Below are positions 47,976 to 55,628 of a stretch of DNA of 64,000 nucleotides, in pieces; position 1 is the stretch's first letter, and each line of letters begins with the position of its first letter. Location of the stretch: positions 2,294,001 through 2,358,000 of the forward strand of contig NZ_FNSN01000003.1 in NCBI RefSeq assembly GCF_900105345.1, read 5' to 3'. The position numbers and the translations under genes were made by a program. This stretch comes from Arthrobacter woluwensis (GTDB taxonomy: Bacteria > Actinomycetota > Actinomycetes > Actinomycetales > Micrococcaceae). The notes under the pieces are model-generated. The model worked only from the letters and a program-made list of their open reading frames with translations. It was not told where the DNA came from and did no database searches.

Positions 47976-48644
47976 TCACTCGCTGGTGCGCACCTGGTTG
48001 TAGCCGCTGGCCCGTTCCTGACCGCTCAGCGTCGCGATGGCGTCCATGATGCGGTCCGTCGCCTGACGGCGCGCGGGCAGGGAATGGTCCGGCCCCGTCT
48101 TCTCGAAGTACAGCGGCTCTCCCACGACCATCGTGAAATGCTGCGGCTTGAGCGTGTTCTTGCCGGCCGGCTGGAGCTTGTCCGTGCCGATCAGTCCGAC
48201 GGGCACCACGGGCGCGCCCGTGGTCAGGGCTAGCCAGCCGACGCCGGTCCGGCCGCGGTACAGCAGACCGTCGCGGGAGCGTGTGCCCTCGGGGTAAATG
48301 CCCACGCCGTTACCGTTTTCCAGGATGTCCAGGAGAGTCTTGAGCGCCTGGACGCTCGCAGCCTGTTCGCCGCGTTCCACCGGAATGGAACCGACGGACT
48401 CGAAGAACGCCTTCATGGCCTTGCCCTTCACGCCCGTGCCGGTGAAGTACTCCGCTTTGGCGAAGAACGCCACCGGGCGCGGCATGAGAGCCTGGACGAT
48501 CACGCTGTCGAAGAACGACAGGTGATTCGGCGCCACGATGAACGGGCCATCGGTCGGGACGTTCTCCAGCCCGGTGACCGTGGGGCGGCACGTGCCCTTG
48601 ATGAGGGTCCGGGTGGTGAAGCGAACTGCGTCAAATACGGCCAT
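47976..48644 (-). CDS. Lysophospholipid / 1-acyl-glycerol-3-phosphate acyltransferase (PlsC family)
   Basis: A 222-residue PlsC-type acyltransferase for phospholipid synthesis. The catalytic H-x4-D is His41 to Asp46 in PNHLSFFDSV. The substrate-binding motif is YPEGTRSRDGLLYRGRTGVGWLAL, with PVVPVGLIGT after it. The ATG at 48644 follows GGAGGAAGAAG and begins MAVFDAVRFTTRTLIKG; the open frame upstream is antisense-like and not homologous. The HAD gene upstream overlaps it by 14 bases, so the two are coupled. Acyl donor and exact acceptor are not known. It sits between uvrC and the HAD gene. Confidence 0.9.
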   Translation of the reverse strand: MAVFDAVRFTTRTLIKGTCRPTVTGLENVPTDGPFIVAPNHLSFFDSVIVQALMPRPVAFFAKAEYFTGTGVKGKAMKAFFESVGSIPVERGEQAASVQALKTLLDILENGNGVGIYPEGTRSRDGLLYRGRTGVGWLALTTGAPVVPVGLIGTDKLQPAGKNTLKPQHFTMVVGEPLYFEKTGPDHSLPARRQATDRIMDAIATLSGQERASGYNQVRTSE

Positions 48645-49425
48645 GGTCTTCTTCCTCCGCTGCTCCATCAACCACTGCTCCCCTGACGGCGGCCACCGTG
48701 GCCGCCGCTTCCCTTCCGGCGACCTGTGGCTCACCGGAGTGCGCACCGGCGGGGCCGGGCAGTCCACGGAGCAGCTCATCGGTGGAGGAGACCACCGTGA
48801 CCGCCCCTGCGCGTTCCAGTTCGCCGTCCACGGCGAAGCCCCAGGCGACGCCGATGCACGGCAGCCCGTTCGCCGTCGCGCCCTCGACGTCCTGGTACCG
48901 GTCCCCCACCATCACCGCGGAGGCCGGGGCCCCCAGGTCCTCGAGCGCCGCGGCGATGATCTGCTGCTTGCCGAGAGGCACACCGTGGCCGGGGCCCTGT
49001 GCGCTCTCATCGTCCGAGGAGCCCTGCACGGCGTCGAAGGACTCCACCAGGCCGTGCAGGCCCAGGAGTTCGAGCGCCAGGGTGCGGGGCTTCTGGGTGG
49101 CCACCGCGAGAGCGTATCCCCGCGCACGGAGTTCCGCCAGGGCCTCGCGGATGCCGGGATACACACGGCTGGCCGCCATGCCCGTGGTCCGGTAGTGACG
49201 CCGGTACAGGGCGATGACCTCATCGACCCGCTGTTCCGGCACCCCTGCGAACTCCTGCAGAGCATGGCTCAGACGCGGGCCGACCATTGCCTGCAGCGCC
49301 TGATCGGATGGAATGGGAAGGCCCGCCTCCTGGAGAGCCGCTGCGATTCCGCCGGTGATCCCGCCCGCGGGATCGATGAGGGTCCCGTCCAGGTCGAAGA
49401 GCACGGCAGCTTGAGCGAGAGTCAC
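48631..49425 (-). CDS. HAD family hydrolase, phosphoglycolate phosphatase-like
   Basis: A 264-residue phosphatase of the HAD superfamily, subfamily IA. Motif I is LFDLDGTL with Asp11 and Asp13, motif II is the Thr in LAVATQK, and motif IV is GDRYQDVEGATANGLPCIGVAWGF. The helical cap domain lies between about 20 and 90. The last 40 residues are Ala/Gly-rich and probably disordered. The likely substrate is a small phosphate ester such as 2-phosphoglycolate, but this cannot be proved. It overlaps the acyltransferase by 14 bases. uvrA ends 87 bases upstream on the same strand; that gap shows no strong hairpin. Confidence 0.88.
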   Translation of the reverse strand: MTLAQAAVLFDLDGTLIDPAGGITGGIAAALQEAGLPIPSDQALQAMVGPRLSHALQEFAGVPEQRVDEVIALYRRHYRTTGMAASRVYPGIREALAELRARGYALAVATQKPRTLALELLGLHGLVESFDAVQGSSDDESAQGPGHGVPLGKQQIIAAALEDLGAPASAVMVGDRYQDVEGATANGLPCIGVAWGFAVDGELERAGAVTVVSSTDELLRGLPGPAGAHSGEPQVAGREAAATVAAVRGAVVDGAAEEEDHGRI

Positions 49426-49512
49426 CGAGGTAGTTTCTCATGCCGGACGCACGGACAGAAAACACCCATGCGCCACGCGGCATGCTTCGGGCCGATGTAT
49501 GCCGTCACGCGA

Positions 49513-52470
49513 CTACTTGGCCGGGCTTCCCTCGAGGATCTCGGCCAGGAACTCACCCGTGAACGAGCCCTCCGTGGCCGCGACCTGCTCGGGGGTTCCC
49601 GTGGCGATGATCCGCCCGCCGCCCGAGCCGCCGTTGGGTCCGAGATCGATGATCCAGTCGGCGCTCTTGATGACGTCCAGGTTGTGCTCGATCGTGATGA
49701 CCGTGTTGCCCTTGTCCACGAGCCCCTGGAGCACCAGCAGCAGCTTCCGGATGTCCTCGAAGTGCAGGCCCGTGGTGGGTTCGTCCAGCACGTAGATGCT
49801 GCGGCCGTTGGACCTCTTCTGGAGCTCCGCCGCGAGCTTGACGCGCTGAGCCTCGCCACCGGACAGGGTCGTGGCCGGCTGGCCCAGCCGCACGTAGCCG
49901 AGACCGACGTCCACCAGGGTGTTCAGATGCCGGGCGATCGGGGTGAAGGCCGAGAAGAACTCCGCCCCTTCCTCGATGGGCATGTTGAGCACATCCGCGA
50001 TGGTCTTGCCCTTGTAGTGGACCTCCAGGGTCTCCCGGTTGTACCGGGCTCCATGGCAGACCTCGCAGGGAACGTAGACGTCCGGGAGGAAGTTCATCTC
50101 GATCTTCAGGGTGCCGTCGCCGGAGCACGCCTCGCAGCGGCCGCCCTTGACGTTGAAGGAGAAGCGCCCCGGCAGGTACCCACGGACCTTGGCCTCGTTG
50201 GTCTCGGCGAAGAGCTTCCTGATGTTGTCGAACACCCCGGTGTAGGTGGCGGGGTTGGACCGCGGGGTGCGCCCGATCGGGCTCTGGTCCACGTGGACCA
50301 CCTTGTCCAGGTGCTCGAGGCCTTCCACGGTCTTGTGGCGGCCGGCCACTTGGCGGGCGCCATTGAGCTTGTTGGCCAGCACCTTGTACAGGATCTCGTT
50401 GACGAGCGTGGACTTGCCGGAGCCGCTCACACCGGTGACGGCGGTGAGCACACCCAGGGGGAAGCGCGCCGTGACGTTGTTGAGGTTGTTCTCGCGGGCC
50501 CCGACCACCACGAGCTCCCGCTTGCGGTCGTACGGACGGCGCTTGGCCGGCACGTCGATCCCCTTGCGGCCGGAGAGGTAGTCACCGGTCAGCGACTCCG
50601 TGTTGGCCAGGAGCTCCTTGTAGGTGCCCGAATGGACGACCTTGCCACCGTGTTCACCGGCGCCCGGGCCGATGTCCACGATCCAATCGGCTTCCCGGAT
50701 GGTGTCCTCATCGTGCTCGACCACGATCAGGGTGTTGCCCAGCCCCCGCAGGCGGGTCAGGGTCTCGATCAGGCGGCGGTTGTCCCGCTGATGCAGACCG
50801 ATGGACGGTTCGTCCAGCACGTACAGGACGCCGACCAGACCTGAACCGATCTGGGTCGCCAGGCGGATGCGCTGGGCCTCGCCGCCGGACAGGGTCCCGG
50901 AAGGGCGTTCCAGGTTGAGGTAATCCAGCCCGACGTCGAGCAGGAAGGTCAGGCGGGCGTGGATCTCCTTGAGCACCTGCGCGGCGATCTGCGCCTCGCG
51001 CGGGGACAGCTCCAGGCTGCCCAGGAACTCGACGCAGTCCCGCATGGGCATGGCGCAGACGGCCGCGATCGACTTGCCGTTGATCAGCACCGACAGCGAC
51101 GCCGGGTTGAGCCGTGCGCCGTTGCAGGCGGGGCACGGGATCTGCCGCATGTACTCCTCGTACCGGTCACGGGCGAAGTCCGACTCGGTCTCACCGTGCT
51201 TGCGGTGCACGTACTGGACCACGCCTTCGAAGCCGGTGCTGTACTTGCGTTCGCGGCCGAAGCGGTTGCGGTACTGGACCACCACCTTGTGGTCCTTGCC
51301 GTGCAGCACGGTCTCACGGACCGCCTTGCCGAGCTTCTCCCAGGGCGTGTCCATCGAGAAGCCGAGCTCGTCCGCGAGGCCGGACAGCAGGTGGTTCCAG
51401 TACTCCTGCGTGGCCGCGCCGAGGGACCACGGGGCGATGGCGCCTTCGTTCAGGCTCAGTTCCGGGTTGGGAACCACGAGCTCTTCGTCGACCTCGAGCT
51501 TGGTGCCGATGCCCGTGCATTCGGGGCAGGCGCCGAACGGGTTGTTGAAGGAGAAGGACCGCGGTTCGATCTCGTCGATCGCCAGGGGGTGCTCATTCGG
51601 GCACGCCAGATTCTCGGAGAACGCGCGCACCCGGCCCGGGTCCTCGGCGTCGAGGTCCACGAAGTCCGCGAGCACGCGGCCTTCGGCCAGACCCAGGGCG
51701 GTCTCGACCGAATCGGTGAGACGCTGCCGGATGCCGTCCTTGACCACCAGACGGTCCACCACCACCTCGATGGTGTGCTTGTACTGCTTGCCCAGCTTGG
51801 GCGGGTCCGTCAGCTGGATCTGCTCGCCGTCCACCCGGGCCCGGGCGAAGCCCTTGGCGCCGAGTTCCTTGAACAGGTCCACGAACTCGCCCTTCCGGCC
51901 GCGCACCACGGGCGCGAGCACCTGGAAGCGGGTGCCCTCGGGCAGCTCCAGCAGCTGATCGACGATCTGCTGCGGGGTCTGCCGGGTCACCTCTTCGCCA
52001 CAGATCGGGCAGTGCGGGCGGCCGACACGCGCCCAGAGCAGGCGCATGTAGTCGTAGATCTCGGTGATGGTGCCGACGGTGGACCGGGGGTTCTTGCTGG
52101 TCGACTTCTGGTCGATCGAGACCGCCGGAGACAGACCCTCGATGAAATCGACATCGGGCTTGTCCACCTGTCCGAGGAACTGGCGCGCGTACGCGGACAG
52201 TGATTCCACGTAGCGGCGCTGGCCCTCGGCGAAGATCGTGTCGAACGCGAGCGAGGACTTCCCGGAGCCGGAGAGGCCCGTGAAGACGATCATGGCGTCC
52301 CGGGGCAGATCCAGGTCCACATTGCGCAGATTGTGCTCGCGGGCGCCCTTCACCACCAGGCGCGACGACGGGGCATGACCAGGCGAGCCGGCGCCGTTCA
52401 GGCGGGCCGCGCCGTGGTTGTGGTTGAGCTGTTCAGGAGACAGGACTTGTTCACCGCTGACATGAGGCAC
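49513..52470 (-). CDS. uvrA: Excinuclease ABC subunit A
   Basis: UvrA is the dimeric DNA-damage sensor of nucleotide excision repair. The 985-residue protein has two ABC modules: Walker [17 protein letters not shown] near 65 and [15 protein letters not shown] near 670, with signatures [12 protein letters not shown] and [12 protein letters not shown]. Zinc modules are visible as [19 protein letters not shown] and CEACSGDG...[10 protein letters not shown]. The start is GTG at 52470, six bases after TAGCAT, so the mRNA is probably leaderless. A LexA-type box covers the -35 region. The first 30 residues are a non-conserved extension. Confidence 0.97.
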   Translation of the reverse strand: MPHVSGEQVLSPEQLNHNHGAARLNGAGSPGHAPSSRLVVKGAREHNLRNVDLDLPRDAMIVFTGLSGSGKSSLAFDTIFAEGQRRYVESLSAYARQFLGQVDKPDVDFIEGLSPAVSIDQKSTSKNPRSTVGTITEIYDYMRLLWARVGRPHCPICGEEVTRQTPQQIVDQLLELPEGTRFQVLAPVVRGRKGEFVDLFKELGAKGFARARVDGEQIQLTDPPKLGKQYKHTIEVVVDRLVVKDGIRQRLTDSVETALGLAEGRVLADFVDLDAEDPGRVRAFSENLACPNEHPLAIDEIEPRSFSFNNPFGACPECTGIGTKLEVDEELVVPNPELSLNEGAIAPWSLGAATQEYWNHLLSGLADELGFSMDTPWEKLGKAVRETVLHGKDHKVVVQYRNRFGRERKYSTGFEGVVQYVHRKHGETESDFARDRYEEYMRQIPCPACNGARLNPASLSVLINGKSIAAVCAMPMRDCVEFLGSLELSPREAQIAAQVLKEIHARLTFLLDVGLDYLNLERPSGTLSGGEAQRIRLATQIGSGLVGVLYVLDEPSIGLHQRDNRRLIETLTRLRGLGNTLIVVEHDEDTIREADWIVDIGPGAGEHGGKVVHSGTYKELLANTESLTGDYLSGRKGIDVPAKRRPYDRKRELVVVGARENNLNNVTARFPLGVLTAVTGVSGSGKSTLVNEILYKVLANKLNGARQVAGRHKTVEGLEHLDKVVHVDQSPIGRTPRSNPATYTGVFDNIRKLFAETNEAKVRGYLPGRFSFNVKGGRCEACSGDGTLKIEMNFLPDVYVPCEVCHGARYNRETLEVHYKGKTIADVLNMPIEEGAEFFSAFTPIARHLNTLVDVGLGYVRLGQPATTLSGGEAQRVKLAAELQKRSNGRSIYVLDEPTTGLHFEDIRKLLLVLQGLVDKGNTVITIEHNLDVIKSADWIIDLGPNGGSGGGRIIATGTPEQVAATEGSFTGEFLAEILEGSPAK

Positions 52471-52476
52471 CTAGTC

Positions 52477-52482
52477 ATGCTA
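52477..52482 (-). promoter_or_regulatory. -10 element of uvrA, leaderless type
   Basis: TAGCAT on the minus strand is followed by six bases and the uvrA GTG. It starts one base downstream of the LexA-type palindrome, so repressor and polymerase would compete. Confidence 0.6.
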
Positions 52483-52483
52483 A

Positions 52484-52499
52484 TCGAAAACCTGTTCGA
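52484..52499 (-). promoter_or_regulatory. LexA (SOS) box of uvrA
   Basis: On the minus strand the 16-mer is TCGAACAGGTTTTCGA. It matches the actinobacterial LexA box TCGAAC-N4-GTTCGA at 11 of 12 fixed positions. It lies just upstream of the -10, where LexA binding would block transcription. SOS control of uvrA is established in other bacteria; here it is inferred. Confidence 0.82.
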
Positions 52500-52567
52500 A
52501 TTTCCATGTCGGCCTCGTGTGGCAGGCTGGTGTCCATCCAGACCCCCTACTCGCGAAGAGGTTCTCC

Positions 52568-54244
52568 ATGCGCATTCCCCCGCTGGTCCCGGCTCCGGAG
52601 TCCCTGGAACTCCTGTCCGGGCACCTGCCCGTCCCCGCCCGGCTCGCCTTCGCCACGGACCTTCAGACCGACGATCCGGGCTGGGCCCTGCTGCGCCATC
52701 AGGCGGAGGACTGGCTCGGGGTCCGGCTGGACGACGCGGATCCCGAAGACGCCCTGCTGCTCGTGAGCGCCGACCCGTCTTTGACCCCCGGCGCGTACCG
52801 GCTGGACATCGACGAACTCATCCGCGTGGAGGCCGCCGACCTGGACGGCGTGCGCCATGCCTGGCAGACGCTCCGTCAGCTCAGCGGGCCCGAGGCCTTC
52901 GTGCCGCAGGGGTCGGCCCGCCGTCGTGCGCATGGACGCACCGTGCACTCGCTCCCCCGCCTCCGGGTGGCCGACGCGCCCCGCTTCGCGCATCGTGGCG
53001 TCCTGCTCGATGTGGCCCGCCACTTCATGCCCTTCAGCGAGCTCCTGCGGTTCATCGACCTGCTCGCCGCGCACAAGCTCAACGTCCTGCACCTCCACCT
53101 GAGTGACGACCAGGGGTGGCGTTTCGAGGTCAAGGCCTTCCCCCGGCTCACCGAGGTGGCGTCCTGGCGTCGGGACACCCCCGTCGCCTATGACACCCCG
53201 GATCTGAAACACGCTCTCATGGCAGGGCATCCGCATGGCGGCTTCTACACGCAGTCGCAGCTCCGCGAGGCCGTCGCCTACGCGGCGGAGCGTGGCATCA
53301 CGATCGTTCCGGAGATCGACCTGCCCGGTCACAGCGTCGCCGCGATCGCCGCATACCCGTTCCTCGGCGTCGGCTCACCCGACGTCGAGGTGAGCACCCG
53401 CTGGGGCGTCAGCGACTGCATCCTCGACCCCTCCGAACGGACCCTCGACTTCTACCGGACCGTGCTCGATGAGCTGGTCTCGGTCTTCCCGTCGCCCACC
53501 ATCCACCTGGGCGGCGACGAGGTGCCGTACACGCGCTGGGAGGAATCGCCGGAGATCGTCGCCCGCGCGCAGGAGCTCGGGCTCGCGTCCGTCGCCTCCC
53601 TGCACGGCTGGTTCCTGGGACGTCTCGCCGATCACCTGGCCGGCCACGGCCGACAGACCGGCGTGTGGCACGAGGCGATCGGCGAGGCCCTGCCGCAGAG
53701 TGCGATCGTCAACGCCTGGCTGGGAGTGGACACGGTGGAACTCAGTCTCGAACGGGGTCATCGGACCGTGATCTCCCAGCACGAGTTCACGTACCTGGAC
53801 TACCGGGAAAGCGACCATCCCGATGAACCGAGCGCCTTCTGGCCGGTGCTGCCACTCGACAAGGTGCACGGCTTCGACCCCGTTCCCGACCGGATCGCAG
53901 CCCTCGAGCGCGACCACGGCGGCGCGGTGGCCGGGGTTCAGGCCCAGCTCTGGAGCGAATACCTGGTGGATCAGAGGATCCGCGACTTCCATGCGTTCCC
54001 GCGCCTCTGCGCGTTCTCCGAGGTGGCGTGGTGCACCCGGAAACCCGGCTTCGAGGACTTCCTCTCCCGGCTCACCGGCGATCCGGAGATCCCCGGCCAC
54101 CTCGCGCGGCTGAAGGCGGCCGGAGTCGGCTTCCGCCCCCTGGAGGGACCTGAGCCGTGGCGCGCCCGGCCGGATGTGGCCCGTTTCCGCGCGGAGCACG
54201 CCCCCGCAGCCCCCGCCGCACCCGACGCGACGCCGGGCGAGTGA
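52568..54244 (+). CDS. Beta-N-acetylhexosaminidase, glycoside hydrolase family 20
   Basis: A 558-residue enzyme that removes terminal N-acetylhexosamines from chitin or cell-wall fragments. An N-terminal GH20b domain is followed by the catalytic TIM barrel with RGVLLDVARHFMPFSELLRFIDLLAAHKLNVLHLHLSDDQGWR. The catalytic Asp-Glu pair is Asp317-Glu318 in HLGGDEVPYTRW. I use the ATG at 52568, six bases after GAAGAGG; the longer frame would begin with a GTG inside the uvrA regulatory region. No signal peptide or anchor is visible, so it should act in the cytoplasm on imported sugars. It ends 3 bases from the convergent GntR gene. Confidence 0.92.
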   Translation: MRIPPLVPAPESLELLSGHLPVPARLAFATDLQTDDPGWALLRHQAEDWLGVRLDDADPEDALLLVSADPSLTPGAYRLDIDELIRVEAADLDGVRHAWQTLRQLSGPEAFVPQGSARRRAHGRTVHSLPRLRVADAPRFAHRGVLLDVARHFMPFSELLRFIDLLAAHKLNVLHLHLSDDQGWRFEVKAFPRLTEVASWRRDTPVAYDTPDLKHALMAGHPHGGFYTQSQLREAVAYAAERGITIVPEIDLPGHSVAAIAAYPFLGVGSPDVEVSTRWGVSDCILDPSERTLDFYRTVLDELVSVFPSPTIHLGGDEVPYTRWEESPEIVARAQELGLASVASLHGWFLGRLADHLAGHGRQTGVWHEAIGEALPQSAIVNAWLGVDTVELSLERGHRTVISQHEFTYLDYRESDHPDEPSAFWPVLPLDKVHGFDPVPDRIAALERDHGGAVAGVQAQLWSEYLVDQRIRDFHAFPRLCAFSEVAWCTRKPGFEDFLSRLTGDPEIPGHLARLKAAGVGFRPLEGPEPWRARPDVARFRAEHAPAAPAAPDATPGE

Positions 54245-54247
54245 GTA

Positions 54248-54622
54248 TCAGGCCTGGTCGCGGTAAGCGGCCGTCAGGAGCCGCACGGCTTCGGCCAGAC
54301 TGACGCCACTCGTGCGGGCCGCCTCGGCATAGGCCGAGGCGGCGTCGCCCAGGCTCTTCTGACGGTCGTCCCGAGGCAGGACGACGGTGCCGTTGCGGCC
54401 TCTCGTCTCCACGATGGACGCGGCTTCCAGCTCCTTGTACGCGCGCGCCACGGTGTGCGGCGCGACGTCGAGTTCCGTGGCCAGCGCCCGCACGGCGGGC
54501 AGCCGCTGGCCGGGCGGCAGGCCGCCGTCGTCCACCAGATGGACGATTCTCAGGCGGAGCTGCTCGAAGAGGGGCACGGAGCTGTCGGCCCGCGGACGCC
54601 AGGAGCCGGGAAACGCGCTCAT
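54248..54622 (-). CDS. GntR family transcriptional regulator, YtrA-like
   Basis: A 124-residue short GntR regulator. The winged helix is at about 20-85 (PLFEQLRLRIVHLVDDGGLPPGQRLPAVRALATELDVAPHTVARAYKELEAASIVETRGRNGTVV). It is followed by a short helical tail for dimerisation, without an effector domain, which is the YtrA subtype. Such regulators usually sit beside an ABC transporter that they repress; here the partner is a methyltransferase. Its ATG overlaps the methyltransferase stop (ATGA), so the two are one unit. Palindromes in the promoter of that unit (55457-55493) are candidate binding sites. Confidence 0.88.
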   Translation of the reverse strand: MSAFPGSWRPRADSSVPLFEQLRLRIVHLVDDGGLPPGQRLPAVRALATELDVAPHTVARAYKELEAASIVETRGRNGTVVLPRDDRQKSLGDAASAYAEAARTSGVSLAEAVRLLTAAYRDQA

Positions 54623-55434
54623 GCGTCCACCCCGTCAACAGTCCCGGCCGGAGACTTGCGCGCCACGGTGAACAGGCGCCGGAACGGGAACACCGTTCCG
54701 TTTGGAGTGGCCGGGTACGCCTCGTTGAGCATCACCGCGTAGTCCCGCTCGAACGCTTCGGCGTCGGAGGCGTCGAGGGCGCTCAGGACGGGGCGCAGAC
54801 CGGTGCCGCGCACCCACTCGAGCACCGGGTCTGGACCCTGCAGGAGCTGCTGGTAGCTGGTCTCCCAGGCGTCGGCCTGCCAGCCGGCGTCGAGCGCGAT
54901 CCTCAGATAGTCGGCCGGTTCCAGCACCGCGTCGCGATGCCGCAGCACCCCGGCGAGCTTCACGGCCCAGGCCGGCGAGTCGGCCAGTTCGCGCATGAGC
55001 ACATGGGACGGCGCCCCGAAGTTGCCCGGCACCTGGAACGCGAACCACGATCCCTCCGCCATGGCGTCCAGCCAGGAGGGAAGCAGCCGCTCGTGCCCGG
55101 GCACCCACTGCAGCGCCGCATTCGAGACGACGACGTCGGCGTCGCCGGGCATCCAGCTCGCGATGTCCCCGAGCTCGAAGCGGAGGTTGGGGAACCGTCC
55201 AGCGTGGACGGCGGCCCGGTCGAGCATCGCCTGAGAGGAATCCACCCCGACCACCTGGGCCTCCGGCCAGCGTGCGGCGAGCGTCGCCGTCAGATTGCCG
55301 GGGCCGCACCCGAGGTCGACCACGAGGCGAGGCGACTCGGCGTGGATTCTCTGCGTGAGATCGAAGAAGGGCCGGTCCCGGTAGTCGCCGAATTTCACGT
55401 ACGTCGCGGGGTCCCATTCCACGCTCGGGTGCAT
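54619..55434 (-). CDS. tam: SAM-dependent methyltransferase, trans-aconitate 2-methyltransferase-like
   Basis: A 271-residue class I methyltransferase. The SAM-binding motif I is LVVDLGCGPGNLTATLAARWP at about 37-57, followed by VVGVDSSQAMLDRA and DADVVVSNAALQWVPGHERLL. The opening WDPATYVKFGDYRDRPFFDL and the overall layout match Tam, which methylates trans-aconitate to relieve its inhibition of aconitase. The ATG at 55434 follows AAGGAGAAGCG, chosen over an ATG eight codons upstream. It is coupled to the GntR gene by a 4-base overlap. The exact substrate is not proven. Confidence 0.87.
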   Translation of the reverse strand: MHPSVEWDPATYVKFGDYRDRPFFDLTQRIHAESPRLVVDLGCGPGNLTATLAARWPEAQVVGVDSSQAMLDRAAVHAGRFPNLRFELGDIASWMPGDADVVVSNAALQWVPGHERLLPSWLDAMAEGSWFAFQVPGNFGAPSHVLMRELADSPAWAVKLAGVLRHRDAVLEPADYLRIALDAGWQADAWETSYQQLLQGPDPVLEWVRGTGLRPVLSALDASDAEAFERDYAVMLNEAYPATPNGTVFPFRRLFTVARKSPAGTVDGVDA

Positions 55435-55456
55435 CGCTTCTCCTTCGCCGAAGAGC

Positions 55457-55493
55457 ACGCCGGACCGGCGTGAGGCAACTCTCAGTGCGAGAG
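55457..55493. promoter_or_regulatory. Two palindromes in the tam-gntR promoter
   Basis: ACGCCGG-A-CCGGCGT (55457-55471) and CTCTC-AGTGC-GAGAG (55479-55493) are perfect inverted repeats. The second overlaps a -10-like TACTCT (55490-55495, minus strand). Both are candidate operators for the GntR protein encoded in the same unit. Confidence 0.45.
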
Positions 55494-55502
55494 TACCCCA
55501 CC

Positions 55503-55565
55503 CGTTGTGTGCTCAGTTGTTGCGGGTGTGGGCGCACGACACCCGCAACAACTGAGCACACAACG
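55503..55565. repeat. 27-bp perfect inverted repeat between divergent genes
   Basis: 55503-55529 and 55539-55565 are perfect reverse complements separated by 9 bases. The arms are moderate in GC (rich in GTTGT/ACAAC), unlike the GC-rich terminators elsewhere in the window. The repeat lies between divergently transcribed tam and the helicase, where no transcript ends. It could be a mobile-repeat remnant, a very strong operator, or an RNA hairpin. Confidence 0.85.
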
Positions 55566-55616
55566 ACGAGGAGGCTCCCCACCCTCGCTCCGCGTCGGGC
55601 GGGGCCCCTCGCCCGC

Positions 55617-55622
55617 TAGGCT
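55617..55622 (+). promoter_or_regulatory. -10 element, leaderless type, for the DUF3516 helicase
   Basis: TAGGCT is followed by six bases and the helicase GTG at 55629. No ribosome-binding sequence lies between. Confidence 0.55.
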
Positions 55623-55628
55623 GGGACG

